Source of the DNA: PALSA-1440 sp050011195
Lineage (GTDB): Bacteria; Verrucomicrobiota; Verrucomicrobiia; Limisphaerales; UBA8199
DNA length: 64,000 nucleotides
NCBI GenBank assembly: GCA_050011195.1
Contig: JBEKJO010000027.1
Span: 1-64,000 of the forward strand
Reading direction: 5' to 3'
Made by a program: the position numbers and the translations under genes. The notes under the pieces are model-generated. The model saw nothing but the letters and a program-made list of their open reading frames with translations. It was not told where the DNA came from and ran no database searches. Each line of letters starts with the position of its first letter. The first letter of the stretch is position 1. Of the stretch, positions 1-8,717 are shown in pieces.

Positions 1-60
1 GTCCGGCAAAAACTGTTGCAGAATCTCCCAGGACTCGTCGGCAGCATTCAGGTCTTGCAT
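1..60 (-). CDS. N-terminal fragment of an unidentified protein (runs off the window)
   Basis: On the minus strand an ATG at 60 opens a frame that reads MQDLNAADESWEILQQFLPD and continues out of the window. A GGAGG sequence lies only one base upstream of this ATG, which is too close for an ideal ribosome site. The frame stays open upstream to a TTG at 96, an alternative start. Twenty residues are too few to assign a family. This could be a real gene start or chance. Confidence 0.25.
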   Translation of the reverse strand, partial: MQDLNAADESWEILQQFLPD

Positions 61-99
61 GCCTCCGAGGGTAAGGCAGGCGGTGCAATCAGTCAATTG

Positions 100-448
100 T
101 TAGGTTAATGCTTATGGGGGCCTCCCCCCTGGCTGCCGGGCCAAAACAGCCACAGTGTCCGCTTATGAGGCAATATCCCGCAATGCTGGGTATCATTTTG
201 GGGTCCAGACCCCTGGGCGAGACAGTCGCCAGGTGCTCTCGGCGGGGGACGCCGATGGGACGCTGGCCTCCCAAGCCCGGTGGGAGTTGAACCGGGCGCA
301 AACCCGGGCTTGACCTTTCCCGATTAGCTGGCACATTCGGCGGCCTGATTCCAAATCGGAGGTTGTAGTGGCAGCCCCGTTGTTGTGGGGCTTCGTGGCG
401 CGAGTTCGCGTTTGCGGCTACATTGACCCGGTTTGGCAGAGAATTTTT
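100..448. other. Intergenic leader of typA with a run of GC-rich hairpins
   Basis: No convincing gene is seen. Perfect inverted repeats follow one another: 116-120/124-128, 203-207/212-216 approximately, 240-244/250-254 and 273-280/304-311 (8 bp). The stretch could be a structured 5' leader of typA, an unannotated small RNA, or a degenerate repeat element. No tRNA, tmRNA or known riboswitch signature was recognised. Confidence 0.35.
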
Positions 449-2284
449 ATGCAGCATATACGCAATATCGCCATCATCGCCCACGTGGATCACGGCAAGA
501 CCACGCTCGTGGATTGCCTGCTCAAGCAGTCCGGGACGTTTCGGGCCAATCAGGCCATTTCCTCCGAGGAGCGCATCATGGACTCGATGGATTTGGAGCG
601 CGAGAAGGGCATCACCATCAAAGCCAAGAACGCCGCCTTCAAGTACAAGGATTACCACGTGAACATTGTGGATACGCCCGGCCACGCGGATTTCGGCGGG
701 GAGGTCGAGCGGATCATGAACATGATTGACGGGGTGCTGCTGGTGGTGGATGCGGCGGACGGCCCGCAAGCCCAGACGCGGTTCGTGTTGCGCAAGGCGC
801 TGGAGGCGGGGGCCAAGCCGATTGTGGTCATCAACAAGGTTGACCGCGAGAACGCCGATCCGCACCGGGTGCTGGACGAAGTCTGGGACCTGTTCATCTC
901 GCTGCACGCGACGGACGAGCAGATGGATTTCCCGGTGATTTATGCGAGCGCGCGGGACGGCTACGCCAAGACGGATATGAAACACGTCAGCGGCACCATG
1001 GAGCCGCTGTTCGACGCGATTATCAAACACATCCCGCCGCCGCGCGCCCATGCGGGCGAAGGGTTCAGGCTTTTGGCGGCGAACCTCGACTACTCGGATT
1101 ATCTAGGCCGGATTGCGTTCGGCAAGATTTACAGCGGCAAAGTGAAGGTGGGCGACACGTCCGTCTGCATTCACGGCGACGGGCGCAAGAGCACCGCCAA
1201 GATCACGGCCATCTTCCATTTCGAGGGCCTGAAGCGCATTGAGATTCCCGAGGCGCACGCGGGGGACGTGGTCGGTCTGACCGGGTTCGAGGATGTGTTC
1301 ATCGGCGAGACGATTACCGATTCGGAGGACCGGGCGCCGCTGCCGTTCGTGCCGATTGACCCCCCGACCATTCAGATGCAGTTCGCCGTCAACGATGGTC
1401 CGCTCTCCGGCATTGACGGCCAGCTTGTGACCGCCCGCCATATCTGGGAGCGGCTGGTCAAGGAGGTCCGCACCAATGTCGCCTTGCGCATCGAGCAGAC
1501 CGACGCGCCGAACATTTTCAATGTCAGCGGTCGCGGGGAGATGCAAATCGCGATTCTGGTCGAGCAGATGCGGCGGGAAGGTTACGAGGTGCTGGTGTCG
1601 CGTCCCGAGGTCATTTATCGGCAGGACAAGAAGGGCAACCGGCTGGAGCCGATCGAGCGGCTGTTCCTCGAAACACCCAAGGACGCCATGGGGGTGGTTC
1701 TGGAGAACCTGGCTGGGCGCAAAGCGGAGATCACGTCCATGAATCATCATGGGGATCAGGTGAGCATCGAGGCGCTGATCCCGATGCGCGGCTTGATCGG
1801 CTTCGAGACGGACCTGGTCAACCAGACGCGCGGGCTGGGGGTGATGAGCCATTTGTTCCACGAATACGGGCCGGACCGCGGGGAAATCGTGGCGCGCAAG
1901 AACGGCTCGCTGGTCAGCATGGAAAACGGCGAAGCGATGGCATACGCGCTAAATATGATTCAGGAACGGGGCCGGCTGATGGTGGAGCCAGGCGACCGGA
2001 TTTACGCCGGCATGATCGTGGGTGAAAACGCGCGCGATAACGACATCCCGGTCAATCCCTGCAAAGCGAAGAAGCTGACCAACATGCGCTCGCAGGGGGA
2101 CGGCAAGGGCATCCAGCTCAACCCGCCGCTCAAAATGTCGTTGGAACGCGCGCTGGAGTATATCGGGGCGGACGAATACGTGGAAGCGACGCCTAAGAAC
2201 CTGCGCCTACGGAAGAAGATTCTGAACGAAGTGCAGCGCAAGCGCGCCGCGCAAAGCCGCCCGGTCAAAGCGATGGCGAACTAA
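449..2284 (+). CDS. typA: Ribosome-associated translational GTPase TypA/BipA
   Basis: TypA is an EF-G-like GTPase that binds 70S ribosomes and is needed for growth under stress, often at low temperature. The start at 449 gives 611 residues, the usual family length, and begins MQHIRNIAIIAHVDHGKTTL with the G1 loop HVDHGKTT at residues 12-19. The switch II motif DTPGH and the NKVDR base-recognition motif follow at about residues 71 and 125. EF-G-like domains II, III and V and the TypA C-terminal domain follow, with the motif RGLIGFETD. The frame is open 27 codons further upstream, but those residues do not belong to the family. The gene stands alone and converges on a DUF465 gene. Confidence 0.97.
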   Translation: MQHIRNIAIIAHVDHGKTTLVDCLLKQSGTFRANQAISSEERIMDSMDLEREKGITIKAKNAAFKYKDYHVNIVDTPGHADFGGEVERIMNMIDGVLLVVDAADGPQAQTRFVLRKALEAGAKPIVVINKVDRENADPHRVLDEVWDLFISLHATDEQMDFPVIYASARDGYAKTDMKHVSGTMEPLFDAIIKHIPPPRAHAGEGFRLLAANLDYSDYLGRIAFGKIYSGKVKVGDTSVCIHGDGRKSTAKITAIFHFEGLKRIEIPEAHAGDVVGLTGFEDVFIGETITDSEDRAPLPFVPIDPPTIQMQFAVNDGPLSGIDGQLVTARHIWERLVKEVRTNVALRIEQTDAPNIFNVSGRGEMQIAILVEQMRREGYEVLVSRPEVIYRQDKKGNRLEPIERLFLETPKDAMGVVLENLAGRKAEITSMNHHGDQVSIEALIPMRGLIGFETDLVNQTRGLGVMSHLFHEYGPDRGEIVARKNGSLVSMENGEAMAYALNMIQERGRLMVEPGDRIYAGMIVGENARDNDIPVNPCKAKKLTNMRSQGDGKGIQLNPPLKMSLERALEYIGADEYVEATPKNLRLRKKILNEVQRKRAAQSRPVKAMAN

Positions 2285-2349
2285 TATTGGAATAACCCCC
2301 CCACGCGGCTGCTGACTCGCAACCGGCCGATAAAGGCGACTGGGGCTGA

Positions 2350-2628
2350 TTAGCGGGCGACGTCCGTTCCGTCGCAGGCCGGGCAGGCGGCCGGGGCGTG
2401 GCGGATCAGGTGGTAAATGGAGTCTTTGAGTTTGGCTCGCCGCATCTTGAGCTCCTCGATTTCCTGATCGGTGGCGAAGTCAATTTCCTCTTCGATGCGG
2501 TAAATCTCATCGTCCAGCCGGTGATACTCGTCGAAGATATTCCGGAAATGGTCGTCAGAACCCTTGAGCCGCCGGATGATTTCACGATGCTCCGGAAACT
2601 CGCGCAGGATGGGATGATGAAGGTCCAT
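2350..2628 (-). CDS. DUF465 (YdcH-like) small coiled-coil protein
   Basis: This 92-residue protein starts MDLHHPILREFPEHREIIRR and has the DUF465 pattern: an N-terminal HPL-like segment, then acidic-basic helices (EYHRLDDEIYRIEE, LKMRRAKLKDSIY) that form a hairpin coiled coil. The cellular role of the family is unknown. The C-terminus carries an extra CPAC motif, a possible half metal site not usual in E. coli YdcH. The start at 2628 was chosen because the family motif begins there and a GGAG lies nine bases upstream. The longer frame upstream is compositionally odd. It is transcribed toward typA. Confidence 0.8.
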   Translation of the reverse strand: MDLHHPILREFPEHREIIRRLKGSDDHFRNIFDEYHRLDDEIYRIEEEIDFATDQEIEELKMRRAKLKDSIYHLIRHAPAACPACDGTDVAR

Positions 2629-2928
2629 GGGAGTGGTCTCCTGTTGTTCAGTTTCTTCGCCTGGTGTGTTTGTTGGGCATGACCACGAAGGCAGAGGAGC
2701 AGGCGGGCGAAAGGCCGTCCTTGTTCTGGAAGAGAGAGCCGGCCCTGTGGGCCGGTAGGTCCGCCGCTCTGCCGTTGGCATCGGCTCGCAGGCAACCGGT
2801 TGTTTCGCGTCTCTGCAATTCCATTCGCGGTCCCGCCGCAGTTGGCGGCGTAGAATCATTTTATTCCAGATTCGGTCGCAGTAAAGCCCTTCCTTCAATA
2901 TTTGTTTCGGATGTCCTCCTCCGTAACG
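2629..2928. other. Intergenic region with two GC hairpins
   Basis: No gene is supported. Perfect hairpins lie at 2739-2745/2749-2755 (7 bp, 3-nt loop) and 2834-2839/2845-2850 (6 bp, 5-nt loop). They sit downstream of the minus-strand PP2C gene and may end its transcript, although no U-run follows them. Confidence 0.4.
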
Positions 2929-4929
2929 CTACGGAACGGCGTACTCGATGGCCACCAGGCAGACGTCATCGGCGAAGGCGCTGTCGGCGGCAAAGCGCCG
3001 AATCTCCGCCAGAAGTTCGTCGAATAACTGCGGCGCCGGGAGTTGCGTGCGCTGCTGCACGCCGGCCACGAGCATTTCCTGCGAGTAGAGTTCGTTATTG
3101 CGGTCCTGGACTTCGTAGAGGCCGTCGGTGAAGAGCATCACCAGGTCTTTGGGATCGAGCTTCACCTCCGAGGTTTGGTAGGTGGCGTCCTCGAACAGAC
3201 CCAGCACGGGCTGGCTTTTGCCTGCGGCATTGGCGAGCGGCTCGACCCGGCTGGCGCTGCGGCGGATCAGCAGCGGCTTGGGATGGCCGGCGTTGGCGTA
3301 CCGCATCGTGCCCGACTTCGAGTCCGCCACCAGGTAGAAAGCCGTCGTCAGCATCGGTGTCCCGGTGTGCTTGAGGATGGCGTGGAGGTCGGAGTTAAGC
3401 TTGCTCAAGAACTGGCCGGGGTTGGTGGCGAGCGGTTTCAACTCTTCCGCCAGCGCGCGGATCATAGCCGTGACCAGCGCGGAGCGAACGCCGTGCCCGG
3501 CCACGTCACAGATAAACACAGCCGCTTCGTTTTCGGAGAGCGCTGAAACGGCGAAGAAGTCACCGCCCACAGTGCCGGCGGGAAGGTACCGGTGCGTGAA
3601 TTGGAAGGCGCTCTCGGAGGGAGACGCCGCGCGCGGGAATGTCGGGTACTGCTGTGGCAGCATGGTGAGTTGAATCTCACGGGCCATCTTCAGGTCGTCT
3701 TCCATTTGCGCGTTCCGGGCGCGGAGTTCCTTCCGGCTTTGGGCCAGCAGGGCGTTGACCCGGCGAATCTTTTCATCCGCCAGCCGCTGCTGGGTGATGT
3801 CCCAGAAAATGCCTTGCAGCCCCATGATGGCGCCGTCAGCCGCATACAGCGGCGTCTTGACGACTTGCACGTAAATCTTTTCGCCGCCCGGCGGCTGATG
3901 TTCCTCGACCGTCTCAAAAGGCTTTCCCGTCTGCATCACCTGCCGGTCGTCGCGTTGGTACTTCTCAGCCAGCTCGCGCGGGAAGAAGTCGAAGTCCGTC
4001 TTGCCGACAATATCCTCCAGAGGCCGGCCCAGGATTTTGCAGAAGTGCTGATTGGCGAAGGTGAAACGTCCCTGGAGGTCCTTGCGCAGAATATTCTGGT
4101 GCAGCGTCTCGACCAGAGAATGGTAGAGTGCCTCCGAATTGCGCAAGTTCTCCTCGGCCTGCCGGCGCTGCGTGATGTCTTCAACCGTGCCTTCGTAGTA
4201 AAGCAGCCGGCCCCGGGAATCGCGAATGGCGCGGCAGTTCTCCGAAATCCAGATCACCGAGCCGTCCTTGCGATAGATCGGGGATTGGAAACCCGTTAGG
4301 GTGTCGTGTTCCTGCATCAGCCGGATGAACTCATCGCGCCGGCCTTCCTCGACGTAGAGGCGCCGGCCAATGTCGGTCAGGTCCTGGATCAGTTCTTCAG
4401 GGGACGAATAGCCATAAATCCGCGCCAGGGCGGCGTTGGCCATCAAGTAACGTCCCCCAGGCGTCGTCTGGAAAATGCCTTCCACCAGGTGGTCGAAGAC
4501 GCTGTGGTACTTCTCCTCGGCTTCCAACAGCGCCATGTCCATTCGGTGCCGCTCGATGGCATAGCGGATGGAGCGTTCCAGCCAGGCTGGGGTGAGCTGG
4601 CTCTTGACCAGGTAATCCTGCGCTCCCGCATGCACGGCTTCGAGGGCAACGATTTCATCGTCCGCATCACCGGCGGCGATGATGGGAAGCTGCGGCGCCT
4701 GGGCTTTGATCAGGAGAATGTTGGCCAACCCGGCCCCATCCGGCACACAGAGGTCGAGCAGCACCGCATCGAAGGTGTGGGCCTGCAGTTCCGACAAACC
4801 GGCCATCAGGCTTGCCGCCGACCGTATCTCCGCCGAGAGATCCCGGGCTTGGCCTATCATTTCGCCCACATAGCGGGCAAACCCGGGGTCATGCTCAATG
4901 AGCAGTACCTTTACTGGTTCCTGCGGCAT
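2929..4929 (-). CDS. Receiver-PAS-PAS-PP2C phosphatase (RsbU-type response regulator)
   Basis: The 666-residue protein joins a phosphoreceiver, two PAS sensor domains and a PP2C/SpoIIE phosphatase, the layout of regulators that dephosphorylate anti-sigma-factor antagonists. The receiver spans about residues 1-125, with acidic pocket EHD (12-14), phosphoacceptor D59 in LLDLCVPDG and K109 in DYLVKS. PAS domains follow at about 135-255 and 265-385, each ending in a DITQ-type motif. A coiled linker leads to the phosphatase, with metal-site motifs GGDFF, DVAGHG, TDGLYE and a final DDVCLV. All catalytic motifs are present. The partner STAS or anti-sigma protein is not in the window. The gene is monocistronic. 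Confidence 0.9.
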   Translation of the reverse strand: MPQEPVKVLLIEHDPGFARYVGEMIGQARDLSAEIRSAASLMAGLSELQAHTFDAVLLDLCVPDGAGLANILLIKAQAPQLPIIAAGDADDEIVALEAVHAGAQDYLVKSQLTPAWLERSIRYAIERHRMDMALLEAEEKYHSVFDHLVEGIFQTTPGGRYLMANAALARIYGYSSPEELIQDLTDIGRRLYVEEGRRDEFIRLMQEHDTLTGFQSPIYRKDGSVIWISENCRAIRDSRGRLLYYEGTVEDITQRRQAEENLRNSEALYHSLVETLHQNILRKDLQGRFTFANQHFCKILGRPLEDIVGKTDFDFFPRELAEKYQRDDRQVMQTGKPFETVEEHQPPGGEKIYVQVVKTPLYAADGAIMGLQGIFWDITQQRLADEKIRRVNALLAQSRKELRARNAQMEDDLKMAREIQLTMLPQQYPTFPRAASPSESAFQFTHRYLPAGTVGGDFFAVSALSENEAAVFICDVAGHGVRSALVTAMIRALAEELKPLATNPGQFLSKLNSDLHAILKHTGTPMLTTAFYLVADSKSGTMRYANAGHPKPLLIRRSASRVEPLANAAGKSQPVLGLFEDATYQTSEVKLDPKDLVMLFTDGLYEVQDRNNELYSQEMLVAGVQQRTQLPAPQLFDELLAEIRRFAADSAFADDVCLVAIEYAVP

Positions 4930-5026
4930 AAATGTTCATCCTGGTCTGACATCCACTCGCTGCTGCGCAGATCATAGAATCGCAGGATTAGGCGGTACTC
5001 GCAAGCCGTTTGGTTGTTGCGGCAAC

Positions 5027-5058
5027 GGAGTGATGGAGTGGTGGAGGGATGAGGTGAT
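5027..5058. repeat. Octamer array ggagtgat-type (four units)
   Basis: Four contiguous 8-base units start with GGAG or GAGG: ggagtgat, ggagtggt, ggagggat, gaggtgat. The same unit family recurs at 6557, 27227 and 32816. This copy lies between the PP2C gene and the TMTC-like gene. Confidence 0.75.
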
Positions 5059-5090
5059 GGGCGGGGGCGCTTCGCACACAGGACGCGGGG

Positions 5091-7334
5091 CTACTTCCTT
5101 TGTTCGGGGCTGGAATCGAGTGCGGCCAGGGCTTTCTGCGCCTCGGGATAATCCTGGCGCAGGCGCAACGCTTCCATGAATTGAGCTTTGGCCTCGGGCC
5201 GCCGCCCCTGCCGCAGCAGAGAGACCCCTAAGTTGAAATGGGTCTGGAAATCCTTCGGGTTGATCTCCAGCGCCTTCTGATAGTGAGGGATCGCCTCCTC
5301 CAGTTTATTCTGCGCCCCCAGCGCGTTGCCCAGGTTGCTCTGCGCTCCGGAATGGTCCGGCTTTAACCGAACCGCCTCTCGAAACTGCCGCTCGGCCTCC
5401 GGGTATTTCCCCTGCATCGCGTAACAAATCCCCAGTCCGTTGCAGCTTTCCGCATGATTCGGATCGAGCCGCAATGCGGTCAGGTAATGCGCAATCGCTT
5501 CCTCCAGCTTGCCCGCCTCCGCCAGGTGATTCGCCAGATTATGCTCCGCGCTTTCATAATCCGGCTGCAATTGGAGCGCGGCGCGAAACTCAGCGATCGC
5601 CGCCTCAGCTTTTCCTTGCGCCTGCAAGGCCATCCCCAGGTTATGGTGGGCCTGGCTGGAATTCGGATTGAGCCGCAACGCCTGCTGGTAATTGGCGACC
5701 GCGTCGGCTGCTTTCCCCGCGTCCACCTGCGCATTGGCCAGATTGAAGTAATACAGGTATTCGGGCTTGAGCCGCACCGCTTCCGAATGGTGCGCGATGG
5801 CCTCCGCGAACCGTCCTTGACGCAGCAGCACGGTGCCGAGATTGTTGTGAGCCTCCGCGTAGTTCGGCTCGGCCTTAAGCGCGGCTTCATAATGCTGGAC
5901 GGCCTCCGCCAGTTTGCCCTGCCGGCTATAGAGATTCCCGATATTGTAATGCGCCATGTAATTGCCCTCCACCGCCGTGATCATCCGCTGGAAAAGGGTC
6001 TCGCTGTTCTTCCACCAGGCAATCTGCTTTCGCGTCAGGGCCATACATCCCGCCAGCACCACCGCGGTGGCGATCCCCAGCCCCGCCTTCGGCACCCGCC
6101 ATGTGCCGGCCAGATCCCAAACGCCCCAGGCGACCGCGACGAAGATGCCGATCAGAGGAATATACGTATAGCGGTCCGCCATCGTCTGCATGCCCACCTG
6201 AACCAACCCAATGACCGGCACCAGCGTGCCCACATACCAAAACCAGCCGACTGCCAAATACGGACGGCTGCGAGCAAGCCGAATCACCGCCACTGAGGCC
6301 GCCAGAAGAGCCATTGCCGCCAGGCCCACCTCCCATGCAGGCCAAGGCACCTTCCTCAAGTAGAGCGCCGCCAGATGTTCCGGCCAGAGCATCTTTCCGA
6401 GGTAACGGACATAGGACATCAAGGCGTTGGCCACCCGGGCGCCGATGGGGAGATTGTTTACATCCAGAACCGCTCCCCCGCTTTGCTGCACTTGGAAGGT
6501 GACGACGCACGAAGCCGCGCTGAGCAACAGGAACGGCACCTTCTCCAGGAGCAAGCGGAGTGATGGAGTGGTGGAGGGTTGGAGTGTTGGGAAGGAAAGG
6601 CGGCGCAGTGGCCAGAAATCGAGCAGCAACAACACGAACGGCACGGTCACCAACATCGGCTTGCTCATCAGGCCCAGCGCGAACAGCAGCAGCGACAGGA
6701 GATAATAAAACGAAGATGGAGGATGGAGGATGGAGGATGGGGTTGGACCGACCGCATGTTGCGTGCTGCGGATTGTTGGATTCTGCATTCTGCATTCTGC
6801 ATTCTTCCTTCCTCCTTCTGCCTTCTCCGCGTAACGCACATAAGCCCACAGGGTCAGCATGAAGAAGAACGTGCTCAGGACATCTTTCCGCTCGGCGACC
6901 CAGGCTACCGATTCGACATGCAGCGGATGGAGCGCAAACAGCGCCGCGACAACTCCGCTGCGCCACAGCGCGCCGGTCATTTTCCTAAGCAGGAGAAACA
7001 GCAAGAGGGTGTTGGCGATGTGGAAGAGCAGGCTCGTCAGGTGATGCCCCGCCGGCCTCATCCCATAGAGCTGGCAATCGAGTATATGCGAAAGCATCGT
7101 GACCGGATGCCAATTGCGCGCGACGTCGCTGTGCCAGACCCAAGCCAGCCCCTTTGCGCTCAAGCCCGCCTGCACATAAGGATTCGCGGTGACGTAATCC
7201 GTGTCGTCGTAGTTGACGAATTCGTGCCCGGTCACCGGCCAATAAACCACCAGCGTGCTCAACGCCAGAAAGAGGCAGACGCAAAGCAAAGGCTTCCAAG
7301 ACGGTTCTTGGCGGGGTGCTTCAACTGCGGCCAT
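5091..7334 (-). CDS. TMTC-like polytopic membrane protein with C-terminal TPR domain
   Basis: About 747 residues. The N-terminal 450 residues hold roughly ten hydrophobic segments with motifs of the PMT/TMTC glycosyltransferase superfamily: NYDDTDYV after the first helix, WHPVTMLSHILD, FALHPLHVESVAWVAERKD and a late MADRYTYIPLIG. The C-terminal 280 residues are about eight TPR units of the form AEAHNNLG-P. Related proteins are abundant in Verrucomicrobiota, and a mannosyl- or other glycosyltransferase role is inferred from the fold only. The start ATG at 7334 was preferred to the in-frame GTG at 7346. Two loops flanking a membrane helix are encoded by short tandem repeats (6557-6588 and 6718-6805) and look like later insertions. 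Confidence 0.8.
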   Translation of the reverse strand: MAAVEAPRQEPSWKPLLCVCLFLALSTLVVYWPVTGHEFVNYDDTDYVTANPYVQAGLSAKGLAWVWHSDVARNWHPVTMLSHILDCQLYGMRPAGHHLTSLLFHIANTLLLFLLLRKMTGALWRSGVVAALFALHPLHVESVAWVAERKDVLSTFFFMLTLWAYVRYAEKAEGGRKNAECRMQNPTIRSTQHAVGPTPSSILHPPSSFYYLLSLLLFALGLMSKPMLVTVPFVLLLLDFWPLRRLSFPTLQPSTTPSLRLLLEKVPFLLLSAASCVVTFQVQQSGGAVLDVNNLPIGARVANALMSYVRYLGKMLWPEHLAALYLRKVPWPAWEVGLAAMALLAASVAVIRLARSRPYLAVGWFWYVGTLVPVIGLVQVGMQTMADRYTYIPLIGIFVAVAWGVWDLAGTWRVPKAGLGIATAVVLAGCMALTRKQIAWWKNSETLFQRMITAVEGNYMAHYNIGNLYSRQGKLAEAVQHYEAALKAEPNYAEAHNNLGTVLLRQGRFAEAIAHHSEAVRLKPEYLYYFNLANAQVDAGKAADAVANYQQALRLNPNSSQAHHNLGMALQAQGKAEAAIAEFRAALQLQPDYESAEHNLANHLAEAGKLEEAIAHYLTALRLDPNHAESCNGLGICYAMQGKYPEAERQFREAVRLKPDHSGAQSNLGNALGAQNKLEEAIPHYQKALEINPKDFQTHFNLGVSLLRQGRRPEAKAQFMEALRLRQDYPEAQKALAALDSSPEQRK
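6557..6588. repeat. Octamer array inside the TMTC-like gene
   Basis: Four 8-base units (ggagtgat, ggagtggt, ggagggtt, ggagtgtt) lie in the coding sequence and encode a Ser/Thr/Pro-rich stretch after the sequence LDFWPLRR. The first two units match the array at 5027 exactly. Confidence 0.75.
6718..6738. repeat. Heptamer array (ggaggat x3) inside the TMTC-like gene
   Basis: Three perfect 7-base units encode part of a loop reading SSILHPPSS on the minus strand. They lie 39 bases from the second heptamer array at 6778. Confidence 0.75.
6778..6805. repeat. Heptamer array (gcattct x3 plus one variant) inside the TMTC-like gene
   Basis: One ggattct unit is followed by three perfect gcattct units, then a pyrimidine-rich tail. 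On the minus strand they encode a loop containing NAECRMQNP that has no counterpart in the fold. The complementary unit (gaatgca) forms the array at 11101. Confidence 0.75.
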
Positions 7335-7542
7335 GACGGACGGCACTCTAGCCGGCTGCGCCTCAAACCCTCAAGCTGTTTCAGGGTCGTGAGAAACCCG
7401 GCGGCGCGTCCGAACAGTCAGACCTCCGCCCCGGCCCCGCCGCCGGCTCGCCAACCTGACGCCTTTGCCATTTCCACCGGCGGCTCTCGACTCGCGGCAA
7501 ACAAGAATAGACAACGGGCAGACCAGCGAATATCCTGGCCAC

Positions 7543-8070
7543 ATGAAGATGATAAATTTCGCTCCGCTTGTAAAAGAGTCCAATAAGCTCACCGATGACA
7601 TCTTCGTCATCTACGACGAGCTAAAAAAGCACGACGCTGTGCTCTCGCGGCGTTTGATGGTCACGCAGGTCTTCGTTCAGATGGAGGCTCTTTCGAGCCT
7701 AGTTCGGAGCGTGATCAATGACTACTACGACAGCGGTAAGGGTGACGTCACAGAGCTGGACCGCGCTGATACCATCGTGATGCACGGTGATGACTATCGA
7801 ATTGACGATGACGGCAAGGTCACCTTGTCAAAGAAGAAGATCCGAACCCTGGCTCACGTCATGTATACCCTAAATTTCGCGGCTAGAATTCAAAAGAAGG
7901 TGTTCGATGCAAAGAAGGAAACGCATTGGCAGGACGTGGAACCCGCGATCAAGATTCGTAATCGCGTGACTCATCCGAAAAGTGTGAAAGACTTAGACGT
8001 CACCGAGAAAGAATTAGCCCTCGCGATGAACGCCATGCGTTGGTTCATATCGTGCTTGGCCAAGTTATGA
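7543..8070 (+). CDS. HEPN-like hypothetical protein with an R-X4-H motif
   Basis: This 175-residue protein is all-alpha by composition and matches nothing I can name. Near its C-terminus it has RNRVTH (R139 to H144), which fits the R-X4-6-H catalytic motif of HEPN endoribonucleases. HEPN proteins act as toxins or as defence effectors. The rest is charged and free of signal or membrane segments, so it is probably cytosolic. The ATG at 7543 is the first that begins the helical region. It is followed by a C-H-D protein and a Sel1-AAA ATPase on the same strand. Its base composition is less GC-rich than flanking genes, which suggests transfer. The HEPN assignment rests on one short motif. Confidence 0.55.
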   Translation: MKMINFAPLVKESNKLTDDIFVIYDELKKHDAVLSRRLMVTQVFVQMEALSSLVRSVINDYYDSGKGDVTELDRADTIVMHGDDYRIDDDGKVTLSKKKIRTLAHVMYTLNFAARIQKKVFDAKKETHWQDVEPAIKIRNRVTHPKSVKDLDVTEKELALAMNAMRWFISCLAKL

Positions 8071-8204
8071 CTGAAGTGAAGAAACAGGCCAACCAGTCGC
8101 TAGAGCCAACGCGAGGGGCAATCATGGCTCCTGCTGGCGCACGAGTCACGTCGGCCTCTCGTAACGCCTGCAGCGTCAATGGAAGGGACTGCGCATCAAA
8201 ACCA

Positions 8205-8678
8205 ATGACCTTCTTCAGCCGCCTTTCACCCGAGGAGATCGCCAATTATGACCCAATTCAGTTAGGGACAGGAGGCTTCTGTTTCCTGGTCGCTGAGTTG
8301 TTGATGGCGAAGCATCCACAGGCGGAACTCTGGCGGCTGACGAACCGAGAGGGCAAGACATACCCTCATGTGTTTGTGCGCATAGATGGAATGCCGTGTG
8401 ACATCAACGGGTTTAGAAGCGTTGACGCGATGCGTTCCGATTGGGGCGACAATAGTCTGGTCGAGCAAATCGCTGATGCCCAAGCAATCAGGGATTTCTT
8501 TTATCCCAAGTATTCCCCTGAACAGTTGGCCGCAGCGAGATGCAGGTTAGCGCCGTTTGTGGGTGAATTGGTGGTTGCTTTTCGAGCGGGCCGGTTCAAC
8601 CTCGACAACCAGCAGCCGACAACAAACGCCTCTGTGAAGCCAAAGGCTTGCAAAATGAGGGGCTTGCCAGCCGACTGA
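8205..8678 (+). CDS. Hypothetical protein with conserved-looking C-H-D residues
   Basis: From the ATG at 8205 the protein has 157 residues. GGFCFLVAELL (C26), YPHVFVRIDG (H55) and PCDINGF (D66) give a Cys-His-Asp order and spacing like small papain-fold or transglutaminase-like hypothetical proteins. The catalytic role is inferred. The frame is open upstream to 8040, but those residues overlap the end of the HEPN-like gene and the spacer, so the later start is preferred. The last 30 residues are low in order and may come from a repeat. It lies between the HEPN-like gene and the Sel1-AAA gene on the same strand. Confidence 0.55.
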   Translation: MTFFSRLSPEEIANYDPIQLGTGGFCFLVAELLMAKHPQAELWRLTNREGKTYPHVFVRIDGMPCDINGFRSVDAMRSDWGDNSLVEQIADAQAIRDFFYPKYSPEQLAAARCRLAPFVGELVVAFRAGRFNLDNQQPTTNASVKPKACKMRGLPAD

Positions 8679-8717
8679 AACCAAATAATCTGCCAACATG
8701 AAGGCGAATCGTTTGGG

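Noticed and set aside
273..311. tRNA-like T-arm on the minus strand
   Set aside because: The sequence GGTTCAACTCC looks like a T-loop, but the stem pairs as a plain hairpin and no acceptor, D or anticodon arms fit.
8071..8204. Possible integron attC site between the HEPN-like and C-H-D genes
   Set aside because: GCCAAC and imperfect symmetry are present, but no GTTRRRY core on the other side and no integrase. The spacer is more likely a 3'-end repeat.
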